36,471 bases of DNA from DASYGT01 sp035999365 (GCA_035999365.1 DASYGT010000040.1:1-36471), one strand, 5' to 3'. Counted from the stretch's first letter, positions 8,346 through 16,937 are shown. The notes: generated by a model from the letters alone, not told the origin. A program made the numbers and translations.

Positions 8346-9379
8346 CGCGCACCGAGCACCACTTCGCGCCGACAGACGAGCAGCTTGCGCAGCACGGCGA
8401 TCGCGACGCCACGGCAGGCCTCGTCGATCTCGCAGTCAACGTCCGTGCAGGAAGTCCGCCACCGTGGCTGCGTGAGCGGCTCGCGGCGGTCGACCTGAGC
8501 AGGTACCCGGACGACGGTGCAGCCCGGGCAGCCGTCGCACGACGGCACCGCCGCACACCCGGCGAGGTGCTGCTCACCGCGGGCGCTGCCGAGGCGTTCG
8601 TCCTGATTGCCCGCGCGATGCGGCCGCAGCACGCCGTCGTCGTCCATCCGCAGTTCACCGAGCCCGAGATCGCGCTGCGCCGAGCAGGCCACGCCGTCCA
8701 CCGCGTGGTGCTCGAACCGCCGTTCCAGCTCGACGCGACCGACGTCCCGCACTCTGCCGATCTGGTCGTGATCGGCAATCCCACCAACCCGACCTCGGTG
8801 TTGCATCCGGCGGCCGTGCTCGCGGGTTTGGCCCGTCCCGGGCGGGTGCTGGTCGTGGACGAGGCTTTCGCCGATGCGGTACCCGGCGAGCCGGAGTCGC
8901 TCGCACACCGCTCCGACATCCCTGGATTGGTCGTTGTTCGCAGCCTGACGAAGACGTGGGGGCTCGCAGGTCTGCGTGCCGGTTACCTTCTGGCCGTGCG
9001 GTCTGTCGTCGATCTCCTCGCAGCTGCCCAGCCGCAGTGGCCCGTCTCGTCGCTCGCCGTCGAGGCGTGCATCGCCTGTTCGGACCCGGACGCGATCGAC
9101 GGCGCCGCTCGGTGGGCCACGGAGCTTGTCGACGATCGTGACCGCTTGCTCGCGCTGCTCGCGACAGTCGACGGTGTGCGTGTCGTGCCCGGGGCGACGG
9201 CGCCGTTCGTGCTGCTGCAGGTTCCGACGGCCGATGCGTACCGACGGTTGCGCGAGCGTGGATACGCCGTCCGCTCCGGTGCGACGTTCCCAGGGCTTGG
9301 GCCCGAATGGCTACGCGTGGCCGTGCGCGATCGCGATACCTCCGCCAATTTCGTCCGCACCCTCAAGGAGATCCTGTGA
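8342..9379 (+). CDS. cobC: CobC, PLP-dependent threonine-phosphate decarboxylase-like aminotransferase
   Basis: This 345-residue fold-type I PLP enzyme resembles histidinol-phosphate aminotransferase and the CobC/CobD group, which makes the (R)-1-amino-2-propanol phosphate linker of cobalamin. Seen in the sequence are DLAVNVRAGSPPPWL at the start, LTAGAAEAF for cofactor phosphate binding, VIGNPTNPTSVLHPAAVL, VVDEAFADA, and the PLP lysine K204 in SLTKTWGLAGLRAGY. Its ATG overlaps the cobB stop (ATGA) and its stop overlaps the cobT GTG. Position in the operon favours the cobalamin role over histidine biosynthesis, but specificity for threonine phosphate is inferred. Confidence 0.87.
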   Translation: MTRTEHHFAPTDEQLAQHGDRDATAGLVDLAVNVRAGSPPPWLRERLAAVDLSRYPDDGAARAAVARRHRRTPGEVLLTAGAAEAFVLIARAMRPQHAVVVHPQFTEPEIALRRAGHAVHRVVLEPPFQLDATDVPHSADLVVIGNPTNPTSVLHPAAVLAGLARPGRVLVVDEAFADAVPGEPESLAHRSDIPGLVVVRSLTKTWGLAGLRAGYLLAVRSVVDLLAAAQPQWPVSSLAVEACIACSDPDAIDGAARWATELVDDRDRLLALLATVDGVRVVPGATAPFVLLQVPTADAYRRLRERGYAVRSGATFPGLGPEWLRVAVRDRDTSANFVRTLKEIL

Positions 9380-10443
9380 CCGACCTGCTCGCCGACACCA
9401 TCGCCGCGATCGTGCCGCCCGATGCCTCCGCGATCGCCGCGGCGCGCGCCCGGCAGGATTCACTCACCAAGCCTCGCGGATCACTGGGTGCGCTGGAGGA
9501 CGTGTCGGTCCAATTGGCCGGTCTGTCCGGCACGTGTCCGCCTCCGCTGCCCGAGCCTGCCGTCGTCGCCGTGTTCGCCGCCGACCACGGCGTCCATGCG
9601 CAGGGCGTCACTCCCTGGCCGAAGGAGGTGACGACGCAGATGGTCGCCAACTTCCTCGCCGGCGGCGCCGTGATCAATGCGATCGCCGCGCAGGCCGGTG
9701 CCGATGTGGTGATCGTCGACGTCGGAGTCGACGCCGACCTGGACGCCGTTCCCGGCCTGCTCGCGCGCAAGGTGCGTCGGGGGACTCGGGACATGACGGT
9801 GGAGGTGGCCATGACCCGCGAGGAGGCCCTCGCTGCTGTCGAGGTCGGCATCACCGTTGCCCGTGAACTCGTCGACGGCGGCGCGCGGTGCCTGCTCACC
9901 GGCGACATGGGAATCGCGAACACCACCGCGTCGGCAGCACTCATCGCGGCTTTCACCGGTGTCACAGCCGCGGAGGTGACCGGTCGCGGCACCGGTATCG
10001 ACGACGCGATGCTCGCCCACAAGGTCGAGGTCGTCGAGCGTGCGCTGGCCCGGCACAACCCTGACCGCGACGACCCGCTTGCGGTCCTCGGCGCCGTCGG
10101 CGGACTCGAGCACGCCGCGATCGCCGGCTTCCTGCTCGGCGCGGCCGCGATGCACACCCCCGTCGTTCTCGATGGCGTGATTGCGTGTGCGGCTGCCCTG
10201 GTGGCTGCCGCGCTCGCTCCGGATGCCACGTCGGCGATGATCGCCGGGCATCGCTCTGCTGAGCCCGGAGCCGCACACGCGCTGCGCGCGCTCGGACTGC
10301 GGCCGCTCGTCGATCTGGAGCTGCGCCTCGGTGAGGGTTCCGGTGCGGCACTCTCGCTCGGACTGGTGCAGAGCGCGGCGCGAATTCTTCGGGACGTCGC
10401 GACCTTCGACAGCGCCGGAGTCACCGACAAGGACGGTCCGTGA
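9376..10443 (+). CDS. cobT: Nicotinate-nucleotide:dimethylbenzimidazole phosphoribosyltransferase CobT
   Basis: CobT makes alpha-ribazole 5'-phosphate from nicotinate mononucleotide and dimethylbenzimidazole. The 355-residue protein shows DSLTKPRGSLGALEDVSVQL near the N-terminus, VVAVFAADHGVHAQGVTPWP, TGDMGIANTTASAAL and GRGTGIDD, and the catalytic-base region LRLGEGSGAALSL with Glu320, equivalent to Glu317 of the Salmonella enzyme. The start is GTG 9376, overlapping the cobC stop as GTGA, and the stop overlaps cobU. The name refers to the Salmonella-type CobT, not the cobaltochelatase subunit of the same name. Confidence 0.95.
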   Translation: MTDLLADTIAAIVPPDASAIAAARARQDSLTKPRGSLGALEDVSVQLAGLSGTCPPPLPEPAVVAVFAADHGVHAQGVTPWPKEVTTQMVANFLAGGAVINAIAAQAGADVVIVDVGVDADLDAVPGLLARKVRRGTRDMTVEVAMTREEALAAVEVGITVARELVDGGARCLLTGDMGIANTTASAALIAAFTGVTAAEVTGRGTGIDDAMLAHKVEVVERALARHNPDRDDPLAVLGAVGGLEHAAIAGFLLGAAAMHTPVVLDGVIACAAALVAAALAPDATSAMIAGHRSAEPGAAHALRALGLRPLVDLELRLGEGSGAALSLGLVQSAARILRDVATFDSAGVTDKDGP

Positions 10444-10982
10444 CCGAAGGCACCGGACGCCGGGTCTTGATCCTGGGCGGTGCGCGGTCGGGCAAGTCGG
10501 CCCACGCCGAAGCGCTCCTCCTGGACGAACCCGGCGTCGACTACATCGCAACGGCTCGGCACGACCCTGCTGATGCCGAGTGGGCCGAACGCATCGCGCG
10601 GCATCGCGAGCGGCGCCCGGCGCACTGGCAGACAGTCGAGACTGCCGATCTCGCCGAGCTCCTGGCAGGAACGGGCAATGCGGCTCTCGTCGATTCGGTG
10701 ACGGCGTGGCTTGCTGCCGTCATGGATGCCGTCGATGCGTGGAGTGATTCCGAGCAGTCGCGAAACGACCTGGCGCACGAACTCGACCGCACCGTCGGTG
10801 CCTGGGCCGCCACGCCGCGCAGGGTCATCGCGGTCAGCGATGAAGTGGGGAGTGGGATCGTGCCGGAGGCAGCGTCGGCGCGCACTTTCCGCGATGCCCT
10901 CGGCCTGCTGAACCAGCGGCTCGCCGCGAGCGCTGACGAGGTATGGCTGGTCACGGCGGGTATCCCGCTGCGGTTGCGGTGA
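10440..10982 (+). CDS. cobU: Adenosylcobinamide kinase/guanylyltransferase CobU
   Basis: CobU phosphorylates adenosylcobinamide and transfers GMP to form AdoCbi-GDP. The protein is 180 residues, the normal size. The P-loop GGARSGKS is at residues 13-20. RIARHRERRPAHWQTVE follows, in which His55 is the likely guanylylated histidine by comparison with the Salmonella enzyme. A Walker-B-like LVDSVTAWLAA and VSDEVGSGIVPE complete the pattern. The GTG start overlaps the cobT stop (GTGA) and the stop overlaps cobS in the same way. Confidence 0.95.
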   Translation: MTEGTGRRVLILGGARSGKSAHAEALLLDEPGVDYIATARHDPADAEWAERIARHRERRPAHWQTVETADLAELLAGTGNAALVDSVTAWLAAVMDAVDAWSDSEQSRNDLAHELDRTVGAWAATPRRVIAVSDEVGSGIVPEAASARTFRDALGLLNQRLAASADEVWLVTAGIPLRLR

Positions 10983-11764
10983 CACCGTTGCCGGGATTGC
11001 GTCAGGCCGTCGCGATGTTCACCAGCGCGCCGTTGCCCGCTTCGTGGCACCGCCACGCGACGCCGGCCGACGGGCGCGCGGCTGTGCGCTGGCTGCCGGC
11101 AATCGGCGCGGCGCTCGGAGCACTTGCGGGTCTCGTTGCCGCCGCTGCGCTCGCGGTCGACGGTCGCGCGACGCTGCTCGCGGCGGTGCTGGGCATCGCA
11201 GCCCTTGCCTGTGGCACCCGCGGGCTGCACCTGGACGGTCTCGCTGACACCGCCGACGGCCTCGGCAGCCGTCGCCCACCCGCCGAGGCGCTGCAGGTCA
11301 TGCGCCAGTCGGACATCGGACCGTTCGGCGTGCTCGCGCTGGTACTCGTCGTGCTCGTCGACGTGGCGGCGCTGGCGCGCATCGGTGCCGACGGCGTGTG
11401 GTGCTGCACGGCGGCACTGGCTGTCGCGGCTGCCACCGGACGCCTCGCCGTTCTGCACGCGACGACCCCCGGGGTGCCCGCGGCGCGCACCGGTGGCTTC
11501 GGGGCGCTGGTCGCCGGCGCCACCGCGCCCGCGCTCTGCGCCGTGGCGACCGTCATCGTGCTCGCGGGCGGTGCCGGTGTTGCCGCGCTGACACCGCACG
11601 CGAGCGTCATCGCTTGGCCCTGCGCTCAGGTCGGCGCGCTCCTGCTCGCCCGGCTGTTCCGGTGGCACGCGGCGCGACGCTTCCGCGGTGTCACCGGCGA
11701 CGTGTTCGGAGCGCTCATCGAGCTCACCACTGCGGTGACCCTGATCGGTGTCGCGCTGAGCTGA
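10979..11764 (+). CDS. cobS: Adenosylcobinamide-GDP ribazoletransferase (cobalamin synthase) CobS
   Basis: CobS joins AdoCbi-GDP to alpha-ribazole (phosphate) at the cytoplasmic membrane, the last assembly step. The 261-residue protein is hydrophobic, with several membrane segments. It carries the metal-binding CDP-alcohol-transferase-like motif LHLDGLADTADGL at residues 83-95, followed by MRQSDIGPFGV and RWHAARRFRGVTGDVFGA near the C-terminus. The start is GTG 10979 in a GTGA overlap with cobU. It is the last gene of the riboswitch operon. Only 24 bases separate it from the convergent lipoprotein gene, and I see no clear terminator there. Confidence 0.94.
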   Translation: MTPLPGLRQAVAMFTSAPLPASWHRHATPADGRAAVRWLPAIGAALGALAGLVAAAALAVDGRATLLAAVLGIAALACGTRGLHLDGLADTADGLGSRRPPAEALQVMRQSDIGPFGVLALVLVVLVDVAALARIGADGVWCCTAALAVAAATGRLAVLHATTPGVPAARTGGFGALVAGATAPALCAVATVIVLAGGAGVAALTPHASVIAWPCAQVGALLLARLFRWHAARRFRGVTGDVFGALIELTTAVTLIGVALS

Positions 11765-11788
11765 CGCTCGGGCCTGGGACCGACGCGC

Positions 11789-13015
11789 TCAGCCGGGGTA
11801 GTCGGCGCCCGCGGGCAGCGGCGGCGGGATGTGCAGCACCCGCTCGTCGTCAGCGACCGGGACCCCGGCGCCGTCGCGGTTCGAGGTCGTGAGCCAGAGG
11901 GTTCCGTCGGGCGCGGCGACGACGTTGAGAAGGCGGCCGTACACGCCCTTGAGGTACGTCGTGAACTTGCCGATGGACGCGACGCTGCCGTTGACATTCA
12001 ATGGCGCTGCGAGCAGTGCGCGCCCGTCGAGCGAGGTCGCGTAGAAGTTGTTGTTGACGATGGCGCAACCGCCCGGCGCGCCGAGCCCTTTGGGCATCCA
12101 GGTCAGGGCGCCCTTCGACGCGGTCGTTGCGGTGGGCCAGCCGTAGTTTGCGCCGGCGCTGATCAGGTTGACGTTCTCGAGGCCGTTCACGCCCTTGACC
12201 TCGACGTCGAAGAGCAGCCCGCTTGCCTTGTCCGTGCACAGCCCGGCGATGTCGCGGTGTCCGCTCGTGTAGATGGCAGACGACGGGGACGGGTTGTCCG
12301 GGGCCGGCCTGCCGATGTCGGTGACGCGCAGGATCTTCCCGGCGAGGCTGGCGTGCTGCAAAGCCAGCGGCGCGTCGCCGGCGTCGCCGGTGCCGACGTA
12401 CAGGCGGCCGTCGCTGCCGAACGTGATCCGTCCCGCGTTGTCGTTCGGGCCCTTCGGAACGCCGGTGAACACCGGGGTCACCGGGCCCGTCATGGTGAAG
12501 TCGACGACGCGATTGTCCGTCGGCGTCGAGAGGTAGGCGAAGATCAGATTGTCCTGCGAGTAGTTGGGTGAGAGAGCCAGGTCGAGCAACCCGCCGCCAC
12601 CCGCGGTATCCACGCCGCTCAGCGTGCGCACCGTCGTCACCGGCCGGTGCGGCCCGGACTGCACGAGGACGATGCGTCCGGTGGTCCGTTCACCGACGAG
12701 CGCTGTTCCGTCGGGCAGCACCGCAATGCCGTCCGGGGCGGTGAGCTTCGTCGCCACCACGGCCGGGTCGCCACCCTTCGACGCTGTCGGGTCGGGCGTT
12801 CCTGCGGGACCGCCCGGAGCGGTCGGTTGCTGCTCCTGGGGGACGACCGGGCTGACTGGTGGCTGCTGCCCCTCGCCCTTGAACGACGGCGCTGGCACCC
12901 ACGTCGGCTCGCCGCCCCCGGCACCGGTCGAGCAGCCCGCAAGCAGGGCCGCCGCTGCTGCGGCGATCAGGCCGATGCGGACGCTGGGCACCGCGCCAGT
13001 GTGCCTGCTGAACAT
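11789..13015 (-). CDS. Lipoprotein, glucose/sorbosone dehydrogenase-like beta-propeller
   Basis: This is an exported lipoprotein of 408 residues. The signal peptide ends in the lipobox LLAGC, with the acylated cysteine at residue 28 from ATG 13015 (or residue 20 from GTG 12991). A Pro/Gln-rich spacer of about 60 residues precedes a domain of the soluble quinoprotein glucose/sorbosone dehydrogenase family. Seen there are LTAPDGIAVLPDGTALVGER, GLLDLALSPNYSQDN, DNAGRITFGSDGRLYVGTGD, LAGKILRV, IYTSGHRDIAGLC, and ANYGWPTAT. It probably oxidises sugars or related substrates outside the membrane using PQQ; substrate and cofactor use are inferred. It converges on cobS and diverges from the next gene. 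Confidence 0.85.
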   Translation of the reverse strand: MFSRHTGAVPSVRIGLIAAAAAALLAGCSTGAGGGEPTWVPAPSFKGEGQQPPVSPVVPQEQQPTAPGGPAGTPDPTASKGGDPAVVATKLTAPDGIAVLPDGTALVGERTTGRIVLVQSGPHRPVTTVRTLSGVDTAGGGGLLDLALSPNYSQDNLIFAYLSTPTDNRVVDFTMTGPVTPVFTGVPKGPNDNAGRITFGSDGRLYVGTGDAGDAPLALQHASLAGKILRVTDIGRPAPDNPSPSSAIYTSGHRDIAGLCTDKASGLLFDVEVKGVNGLENVNLISAGANYGWPTATTASKGALTWMPKGLGAPGGCAIVNNNFYATSLDGRALLAAPLNVNGSVASIGKFTTYLKGVYGRLLNVVAAPDGTLWLTTSNRDGAGVPVADDERVLHIPPPLPAGADYPG

Positions 13016-13028
13016 GAGTGTGCGCAGA

Positions 13029-13034
13029 TAGCCT
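13029..13034 (+). promoter_or_regulatory. -10 hexamer of leaderless hydroxyacid dehydrogenase promoter
   Basis: TAGCCT ends seven bases before the GTG at 13042, the spacing expected of a leaderless transcript. No Shine-Dalgarno lies between. Confidence 0.5.
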
Positions 13035-13041
13035 CGAACGG

Positions 13042-13953
13042 GTGACGACGATATGTGTTCCAGACGAGCAGGCCCGTGAGATCGTCGGCTCCCTGGACGG
13101 TATCGACGTCCTCGTCTGGAACGGGAAGGGCAGTGCCCCGGACCTCGTGTCCGCCGTGGACATGTTCGTGCCCGGATACAGCACGGAGCCCGACCCCGCA
13201 GCGGCGTTCGAGCAGATGCCTGCCCTATCGGTCGTCCAGCTCCTCTCCGCCGGCGTCGAACCATGGCTCGGGCTGCTCCCTCCTGGCGTCGTCCTCTGCA
13301 ATGGCCGGGGGGTGCACGGCGGATCGACGGCGGAACTCGCGGTGGCCGGGATCCTCAGCGCGCTGCGTGAGCTACCGAAGTTCCACGTGGCGCAGCTGTC
13401 CCACCGCTGGGAGCGCACCTCCACCGACGGCCTCGACGGCAAGCGGGTGCTCGTCGTCGGCGCCGGCGATATCGGGGCGCGGATCGCCGCGTCGCTCACC
13501 CCGCTCGGCGCTGAGGTGACGCTGGTCGCGCGACGCGCACGGGAGGGCGTGCACGCCACTGGGGAGCTGCCCGCGCTGTTGCCGGTGCACCAGGTGGTCG
13601 TGATCGCCGTTCCGCATACGCCGGACACCGAGCGAATGGTCGATGTCGCGTTTCTCGCCGCGATGCCGGCGGGTGCACTGCTGGTCAACGTCGCCCGAGG
13701 CTCCCTCGTCGACACCGAGGCACTGCTCGCCGAACTACGCAGCCAGCGGCTGTCGGCCTTCCTCGATGTCACCGACCCGGAGCCGCTGCCGCCGGACCAT
13801 CCGCTCTGGGATGCGCCGAACTGCGTGTTGACGCCGCACGTCGGAGGCGGCACGAGAGGGTGGCAGCGGCGGGCCTACCGGTTGGTGCGCGAGCAGGCCA
13901 TGCGCCTGCACAACGGCGATCGACTGCAGAACGTCGTCGGCGAGGCTTACTAA
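13042..13953 (+). CDS. D-isomer-specific 2-hydroxyacid dehydrogenase
   Basis: This 303-residue NAD(P)-dependent oxidoreductase is of the D-2-hydroxyacid/phosphoglycerate dehydrogenase fold. The Rossmann loop is VLVVGAGDIGARIA (GAGDIG at 141-146). The catalytic set is complete: Arg219 in LVNVARGSLVDTEAL, Glu247 in DVTDPEPLPPDHPLW, and His266 in VLTPHVGG. It is too short for actinobacterial SerA, which carries extra C-terminal domains of about 200 residues. A glyoxylate/hydroxypyruvate reductase role is possible; the substrate is unknown. The GTG start follows a TAGCCT -10 element by seven bases. It is convergent with the PH-like gene, five bases away. Confidence 0.88.
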   Translation: MTTICVPDEQAREIVGSLDGIDVLVWNGKGSAPDLVSAVDMFVPGYSTEPDPAAAFEQMPALSVVQLLSAGVEPWLGLLPPGVVLCNGRGVHGGSTAELAVAGILSALRELPKFHVAQLSHRWERTSTDGLDGKRVLVVGAGDIGARIAASLTPLGAEVTLVARRAREGVHATGELPALLPVHQVVVIAVPHTPDTERMVDVAFLAAMPAGALLVNVARGSLVDTEALLAELRSQRLSAFLDVTDPEPLPPDHPLWDAPNCVLTPHVGGGTRGWQRRAYRLVREQAMRLHNGDRLQNVVGEAY

Positions 13954-13958
13954 CGGCG

Positions 13959-14429
13959 CTAGCGGCCGCGGCGCCGCCGCGACGGAGCGAACTTCGGTGT
14001 CGGCTCGGCAACGTCGGGCAGGTGGCCACCACTGGCCTTGCTGACGGCGGCGAGGTCCGCGATCCGCACGCAGGGCAGCCGGAGCGAGCCCGCATGACCC
14101 ACGGCGTACACGCTGCGCTCGTCCACGGAGAGTCCGCGAACGTCGCCCCACGGCAGCCGCCGCGACCCCAACGCCAGTCGAACGGTGATGCCGTCGCCGT
14201 CGATCACCGTGGCGGTACGGGCGATCATGACTGCGGCGACCACGGGCACCAGCAGCAGCAATGTCTGCGGCCCGATGACCGCAGGCGCCGATTCGGTGCC
14301 CCGGTCGGTGAAGGCGAGCGGCGCCACGCAGAACAGCAGTAGCACGACGATCAGGTAGGTGACTCGGGGCAGACGAAAGGTCCGGCTGGTCGGTTCGGGC
14401 TGGCCGGACTCCTCGGACGACGACGACAC
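13959..14429 (-). CDS. Two-TM protein with bacterial PH-like domain
   Basis: The 156-residue protein has a polar N-terminus, two membrane segments (about residues 24-41 and 52-70), and a soluble tail with the pattern of actinobacterial PH-domain proteins: ARTATVIDGDGITVRLALG, LPWGDVRGLSVDER, AVGHAGSLRLPCVRIADL. It ends in a basic stretch (SRRRRGR). The GTG start at 14429 follows a TACCGT -10 element (14437-14442, minus strand) by seven bases, so it is probably leaderless. It diverges from ilvD with about 30 bases between starts. Function is unknown; the domain usually sits at the cytoplasmic face of the membrane. Confidence 0.75.
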   Translation of the reverse strand: MSSSSEESGQPEPTSRTFRLPRVTYLIVVLLLFCVAPLAFTDRGTESAPAVIGPQTLLLLVPVVAAVMIARTATVIDGDGITVRLALGSRRLPWGDVRGLSVDERSVYAVGHAGSLRLPCVRIADLAAVSKASGGHLPDVAEPTPKFAPSRRRRGR

Positions 14430-14436
14430 CCGATGA

Positions 14437-14453
14437 ACGGTAGCCCGTACTGT
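14437..14453. promoter_or_regulatory. Overlapping divergent leaderless promoters (PH-like gene and ilvD)
   Basis: On the minus strand TACCGT (14437-14442) lies seven bases before the PH-like GTG. On the plus strand TACTGT (14448-14453) lies six bases before the ilvD GTG at 14460. The two promoters must overlap back to back, so binding of polymerase or a regulator here could affect both genes. Confidence 0.45.
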
Positions 14454-14459
14454 TCCGGT

Positions 14460-16151
14460 GTGAGCACAGAGCAGCCGCGACAGCACCGCAAGCCGCACAG
14501 CAGCATCGTCACCGACGGCCTGGAGCGCGCCGCCGCCCGCGGCATGCTGCGCGCGGTAGGCATGGGCGACGACGACTGGCGCAAGCCGCAGATCGGTGTC
14601 GCGTCGTCGTGGAACGAGATCACGCCGTGCAATCTGTCGCTCGACCGTCTCGCGAAGAAGGCGAAGATCGGCGTGCGCGGTGCCGACGGGTTCCCGCTCG
14701 AGTTCGGCACGATCTCGGTGTCGGACGGAATTTCGATGGGCCACGACGGCATGCACTACTCGCTCGTCTCTCGCGAGGTCATCGCCGACTCGGTCGAGAC
14801 GGTCTTTCGCGCCGAGCAGCTAGACGGCGGCGTGCTGCTGGCCGGCTGCGACAAGTCGTTGCCGGGCATGCTGATGGCTGCCGCGCGCCTGGATGTGGCC
14901 GCCGTCTTCCTGTACGCGGGATCGACGCTGCCCGGACGGCTGAACGGAAAGGACGTGACCATCATCGACGCCTTCGAGGCCGTCGGCGCCTGCCTGGCAG
15001 GTCGCATGACGCTCGAGGAGGTGACCGAGATCGAGAAGGCGATCTGCCCGGGCGAGGGCGCCTGCGGCGGGATGTACACCGCGAACACGATGGCGTCGGC
15101 CGCCGAGGCACTCGGCATGTCGCTGCCGGGATCAGCGGCGCCGCCCGCTCCGGACTCGCGCCGCGATCACTACGCCGAGCGGTCGGGCGAGGCCGCCGTG
15201 CATCTCGTCGATGCGGGCATAACCGCCCGCACGATCATGACGAAACAAGCCTTCGAGAACGCGATCACCGTGGTCATGGCGCTCGGCGGTTCGACCAATG
15301 CCGTCCTGCACCTGCTGGCGATCGCCAACGAGTCCAAGGTCGAGCTGACCCTCGACGACTTCAACCGGATCGGCGACAAGGTGCCTCACCTCGCCGACGT
15401 GAAGCCGTTCGGCCGCTACGTGATGAGCGACATCGACAGCATCGGTGGGGTGCCGGTGGTGATGAAGGCGCTGCTCGATGCGGGGCTGCTGCACGGTGAC
15501 GCGCTGACGGTCACCGGACGGACGGTTGCGCAGAACCTCGCCGACATCGCCCCGCCCGACCCGGACGGCAAGATCATCCACGCGATGTCCGACCCGATCC
15601 ACCGCACGGGCGGCCTCACCATCCTGCGCGGTTCGCTCGCGCCGGACGGCGCGGTCGTGAAGAGCGCCGGATTCGATGCCGAAACCTTCGAGGGCACCGC
15701 GCGGGTCTTCGACCGCGAGCAGGCAGCCATGGCAGCGCTGGCCGAGGGCAAGCTCGCACCCAACGATGTGGTGGTCATCCGCTGGGAGGGGCCGAAGGGC
15801 GGACCGGGAATGCGCGAGATGCTCCAGATCACCAGCGCGATCAAGGGCGCCGGGCTGGGTAAGGACGTGCTGCTGCTCACAGACGGCCGCTTCTCCGGCG
15901 GGACGACCGGTCTGTGCATCGGGCACATCGCGCCCGAGGCCGCCGTCGGTGGCCCCATCGCCCTGCTGCAGGACGGTGACGGCATCCGTCTCGACCTGGC
16001 CGCGCGCACGCTCGACGTGCTTGTCGACGCCGACGAACTCGAGCGGCGCCGCGTCGACTGGAAGCCGCTGCCCCCCCGCTTCGACTACGGCGTGCTCGGC
16101 AAGTACGCCAAGCTGGTCGGGTCCGCCGCGACGGGTGCCGTCTGCGGCTAG
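14460..16151 (+). CDS. ilvD: Dihydroxy-acid dehydratase IlvD
   Basis: IlvD dehydrates 2,3-dihydroxyisovalerate and 2,3-dihydroxy-3-methylvalerate, the third common step to valine, leucine and isoleucine. The protein is 563 residues from GTG 14460 and full length. The three cluster cysteines are present in NEITPCNLSLDRL, LLAGCDKSLPGML and GACGGMYTANTMASAAEALG. Near the C-terminus are KGGPGMREML and LLTDGRFSGGTTGLCIGHIAPEA. The sequence closely follows mycobacterial IlvD. ATG 14433 is an alternative start in the same frame, but the TACTGT -10 six bases before GTG 14460 favours the latter. It stands apart from the ilvB operon. Confidence 0.96.
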   Translation: MSTEQPRQHRKPHSSIVTDGLERAAARGMLRAVGMGDDDWRKPQIGVASSWNEITPCNLSLDRLAKKAKIGVRGADGFPLEFGTISVSDGISMGHDGMHYSLVSREVIADSVETVFRAEQLDGGVLLAGCDKSLPGMLMAAARLDVAAVFLYAGSTLPGRLNGKDVTIIDAFEAVGACLAGRMTLEEVTEIEKAICPGEGACGGMYTANTMASAAEALGMSLPGSAAPPAPDSRRDHYAERSGEAAVHLVDAGITARTIMTKQAFENAITVVMALGGSTNAVLHLLAIANESKVELTLDDFNRIGDKVPHLADVKPFGRYVMSDIDSIGGVPVVMKALLDAGLLHGDALTVTGRTVAQNLADIAPPDPDGKIIHAMSDPIHRTGGLTILRGSLAPDGAVVKSAGFDAETFEGTARVFDREQAAMAALAEGKLAPNDVVVIRWEGPKGGPGMREMLQITSAIKGAGLGKDVLLLTDGRFSGGTTGLCIGHIAPEAAVGGPIALLQDGDGIRLDLAARTLDVLVDADELERRRVDWKPLPPRFDYGVLGKYAKLVGSAATGAVCG

Positions 16152-16163
16152 GGCCGCTCCGCG

Positions 16164-16709
16164 TCAGTTCGGGCTGGCGAGATCCTCGGTCACCCACAGC
16201 TTGCCGTTGGTCGAGTCGAGGACGACGTCGATACCCGCGTCCACATAGTGGATGCCGAGGATGTTGCGGCGGTGGTAGTCGTTCGGCGGCGTCTCGTGGA
16301 ACATGAGCGACTGCAGGTGAAGCGCGCCGTTCTCCGTCATGTCGTAGGTGCACCCGACATTCTCGCCCGCATATCCCCAGACATAGCCGGCCTTGGTGAT
16401 CCGCGCGGTGAACGTGGCCTCGCCGGGCAGTTGATGTGAGAGCGTGTTGCTCGCGGCCATCGCCAGGTTGTGTGCGTGGGCGGCGGCTACCAGCTTGGTG
16501 TTCATCCGCAGGGCGACCAGGCCGTGCGTGGTGCGCTCGTAGTTGAGGGCGCTGAGCACCTGGGTGGCGATCGATGGCGAGGCCACGGTGCTTGCCGCAG
16601 CCGGTGCCGGGCGCAGCGCGGCAAGCGTCCCGATCGCGACGAGCAGCACGGCGATCACCGCTGCCGTGTTTCGGCGCAGCAGTGGGAGGGGCGAAGCGAG
16701 TGCCTTCAT
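16164..16709 (-). CDS. Secreted CAP-domain (SCP/PR-1-like) protein
   Basis: The 181-residue protein starts with a basic, hydrophobic export signal (KALASPLPLLRRNTAAVIAV, continuing to an Ala-rich cleavage region near residue 39). The rest is a CAP domain: VLSALNYERTTHGLVAL, LVAAAHAHNLAMAASNTLSH, GYAGENVGC, and FHETPPNDYHRRNILG, which supply the usual His/Glu cavity residues. CAP proteins of bacteria are extracellular, and their biochemical role is mostly unknown. It converges on ilvD with 12 bases between the stops. The start is ATG 16709, chosen because the signal peptide begins there. Confidence 0.85.
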   Translation of the reverse strand: MKALASPLPLLRRNTAAVIAVLLVAIGTLAALRPAPAAASTVASPSIATQVLSALNYERTTHGLVALRMNTKLVAAAHAHNLAMAASNTLSHQLPGEATFTARITKAGYVWGYAGENVGCTYDMTENGALHLQSLMFHETPPNDYHRRNILGIHYVDAGIDVVLDSTNGKLWVTEDLASPN

Positions 16710-16837
16710 GACGACCGTCCGTATCCGTCGAGTGGCCCCCGCCCGGGAACTATTGAAGCGCTGATCCCACCAGTTACACAAGCCCCATCCGTACCAACCG
16801 TTACCGTCCCGCTATGTGGGAGCAGCGTCCCGTGCAG

Positions 16838-16867
16838 TTGTATTGCAGATGTGGGACCGGCTACGAT
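16838..16867 (+). promoter_or_regulatory. Promoter of ilvB leader/operon
   Basis: TTGTAT (16838-16843) and TACGAT (16862-16867) are separated by 18 bases. The predicted transcription start falls about seven bases later, at the GTG of the leader peptide, so the leader is probably translated from a leaderless mRNA. Confidence 0.65.
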
Positions 16868-16874
16868 CCAAGGC

Positions 16875-16913
16875 GTGCGCCACCTCGTACTCATCGACGA
16901 GCGCGTCAGGTAG
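16875..16913 (+). CDS. Branched-chain amino acid leader peptide (ilvB attenuator)
   Basis: The reading frame GTG to TAG encodes 12 residues, (M/V)RHLVLIDERVR. A run of regulatory codons, Leu-Val-Leu-Ile (CTC GTA CTC ATC, 16884-16895), lies just before the first hairpin arm, and GTA is a rare codon in this GC-rich DNA. The stop codon falls inside the unpaired bulge of the hairpin 16900-16937. A terminator with a T6 tract follows 26 bases after the stop. This is the standard design of ribosome-mediated attenuation, a mechanism established for ilvB operons of Corynebacterium. Ribosome stalling on scarce Leu/Val/Ile-tRNA would be the signal. It is too short for usual gene finding. Confidence 0.85.
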   Translation: MRHLVLIDERVR

Positions 16914-16937
16914 TCGGCCAGCCCGACCTGACGCGCT
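16900..16937 (+). promoter_or_regulatory. Attenuator leader hairpin
   Basis: AGCGCGTCAG (16900-16909) pairs perfectly with CTGACGCGCT (16928-16937). Above a three-base bulge (GTA, containing part of the leader stop) GTCGG (16913-16917) pairs with CCGAC (16923-16927), with loop CCAGC. A ribosome reaching the stop codon would open it. No clear antiterminator pairing with the terminator arm was found by eye. Confidence 0.8.

Noticed and set aside
9363..10985. Long leftward open frame (540 codons) over cobT and cobU
   Set aside because: Antisense shadow; the translation is Ser/Ala/Arg low-complexity.
13042..13953. serA (phosphoglycerate dehydrogenase) assignment
   Set aside because: The protein is about 300 residues and lacks the extra C-terminal domains of actinobacterial SerA, so only the family level is supported.
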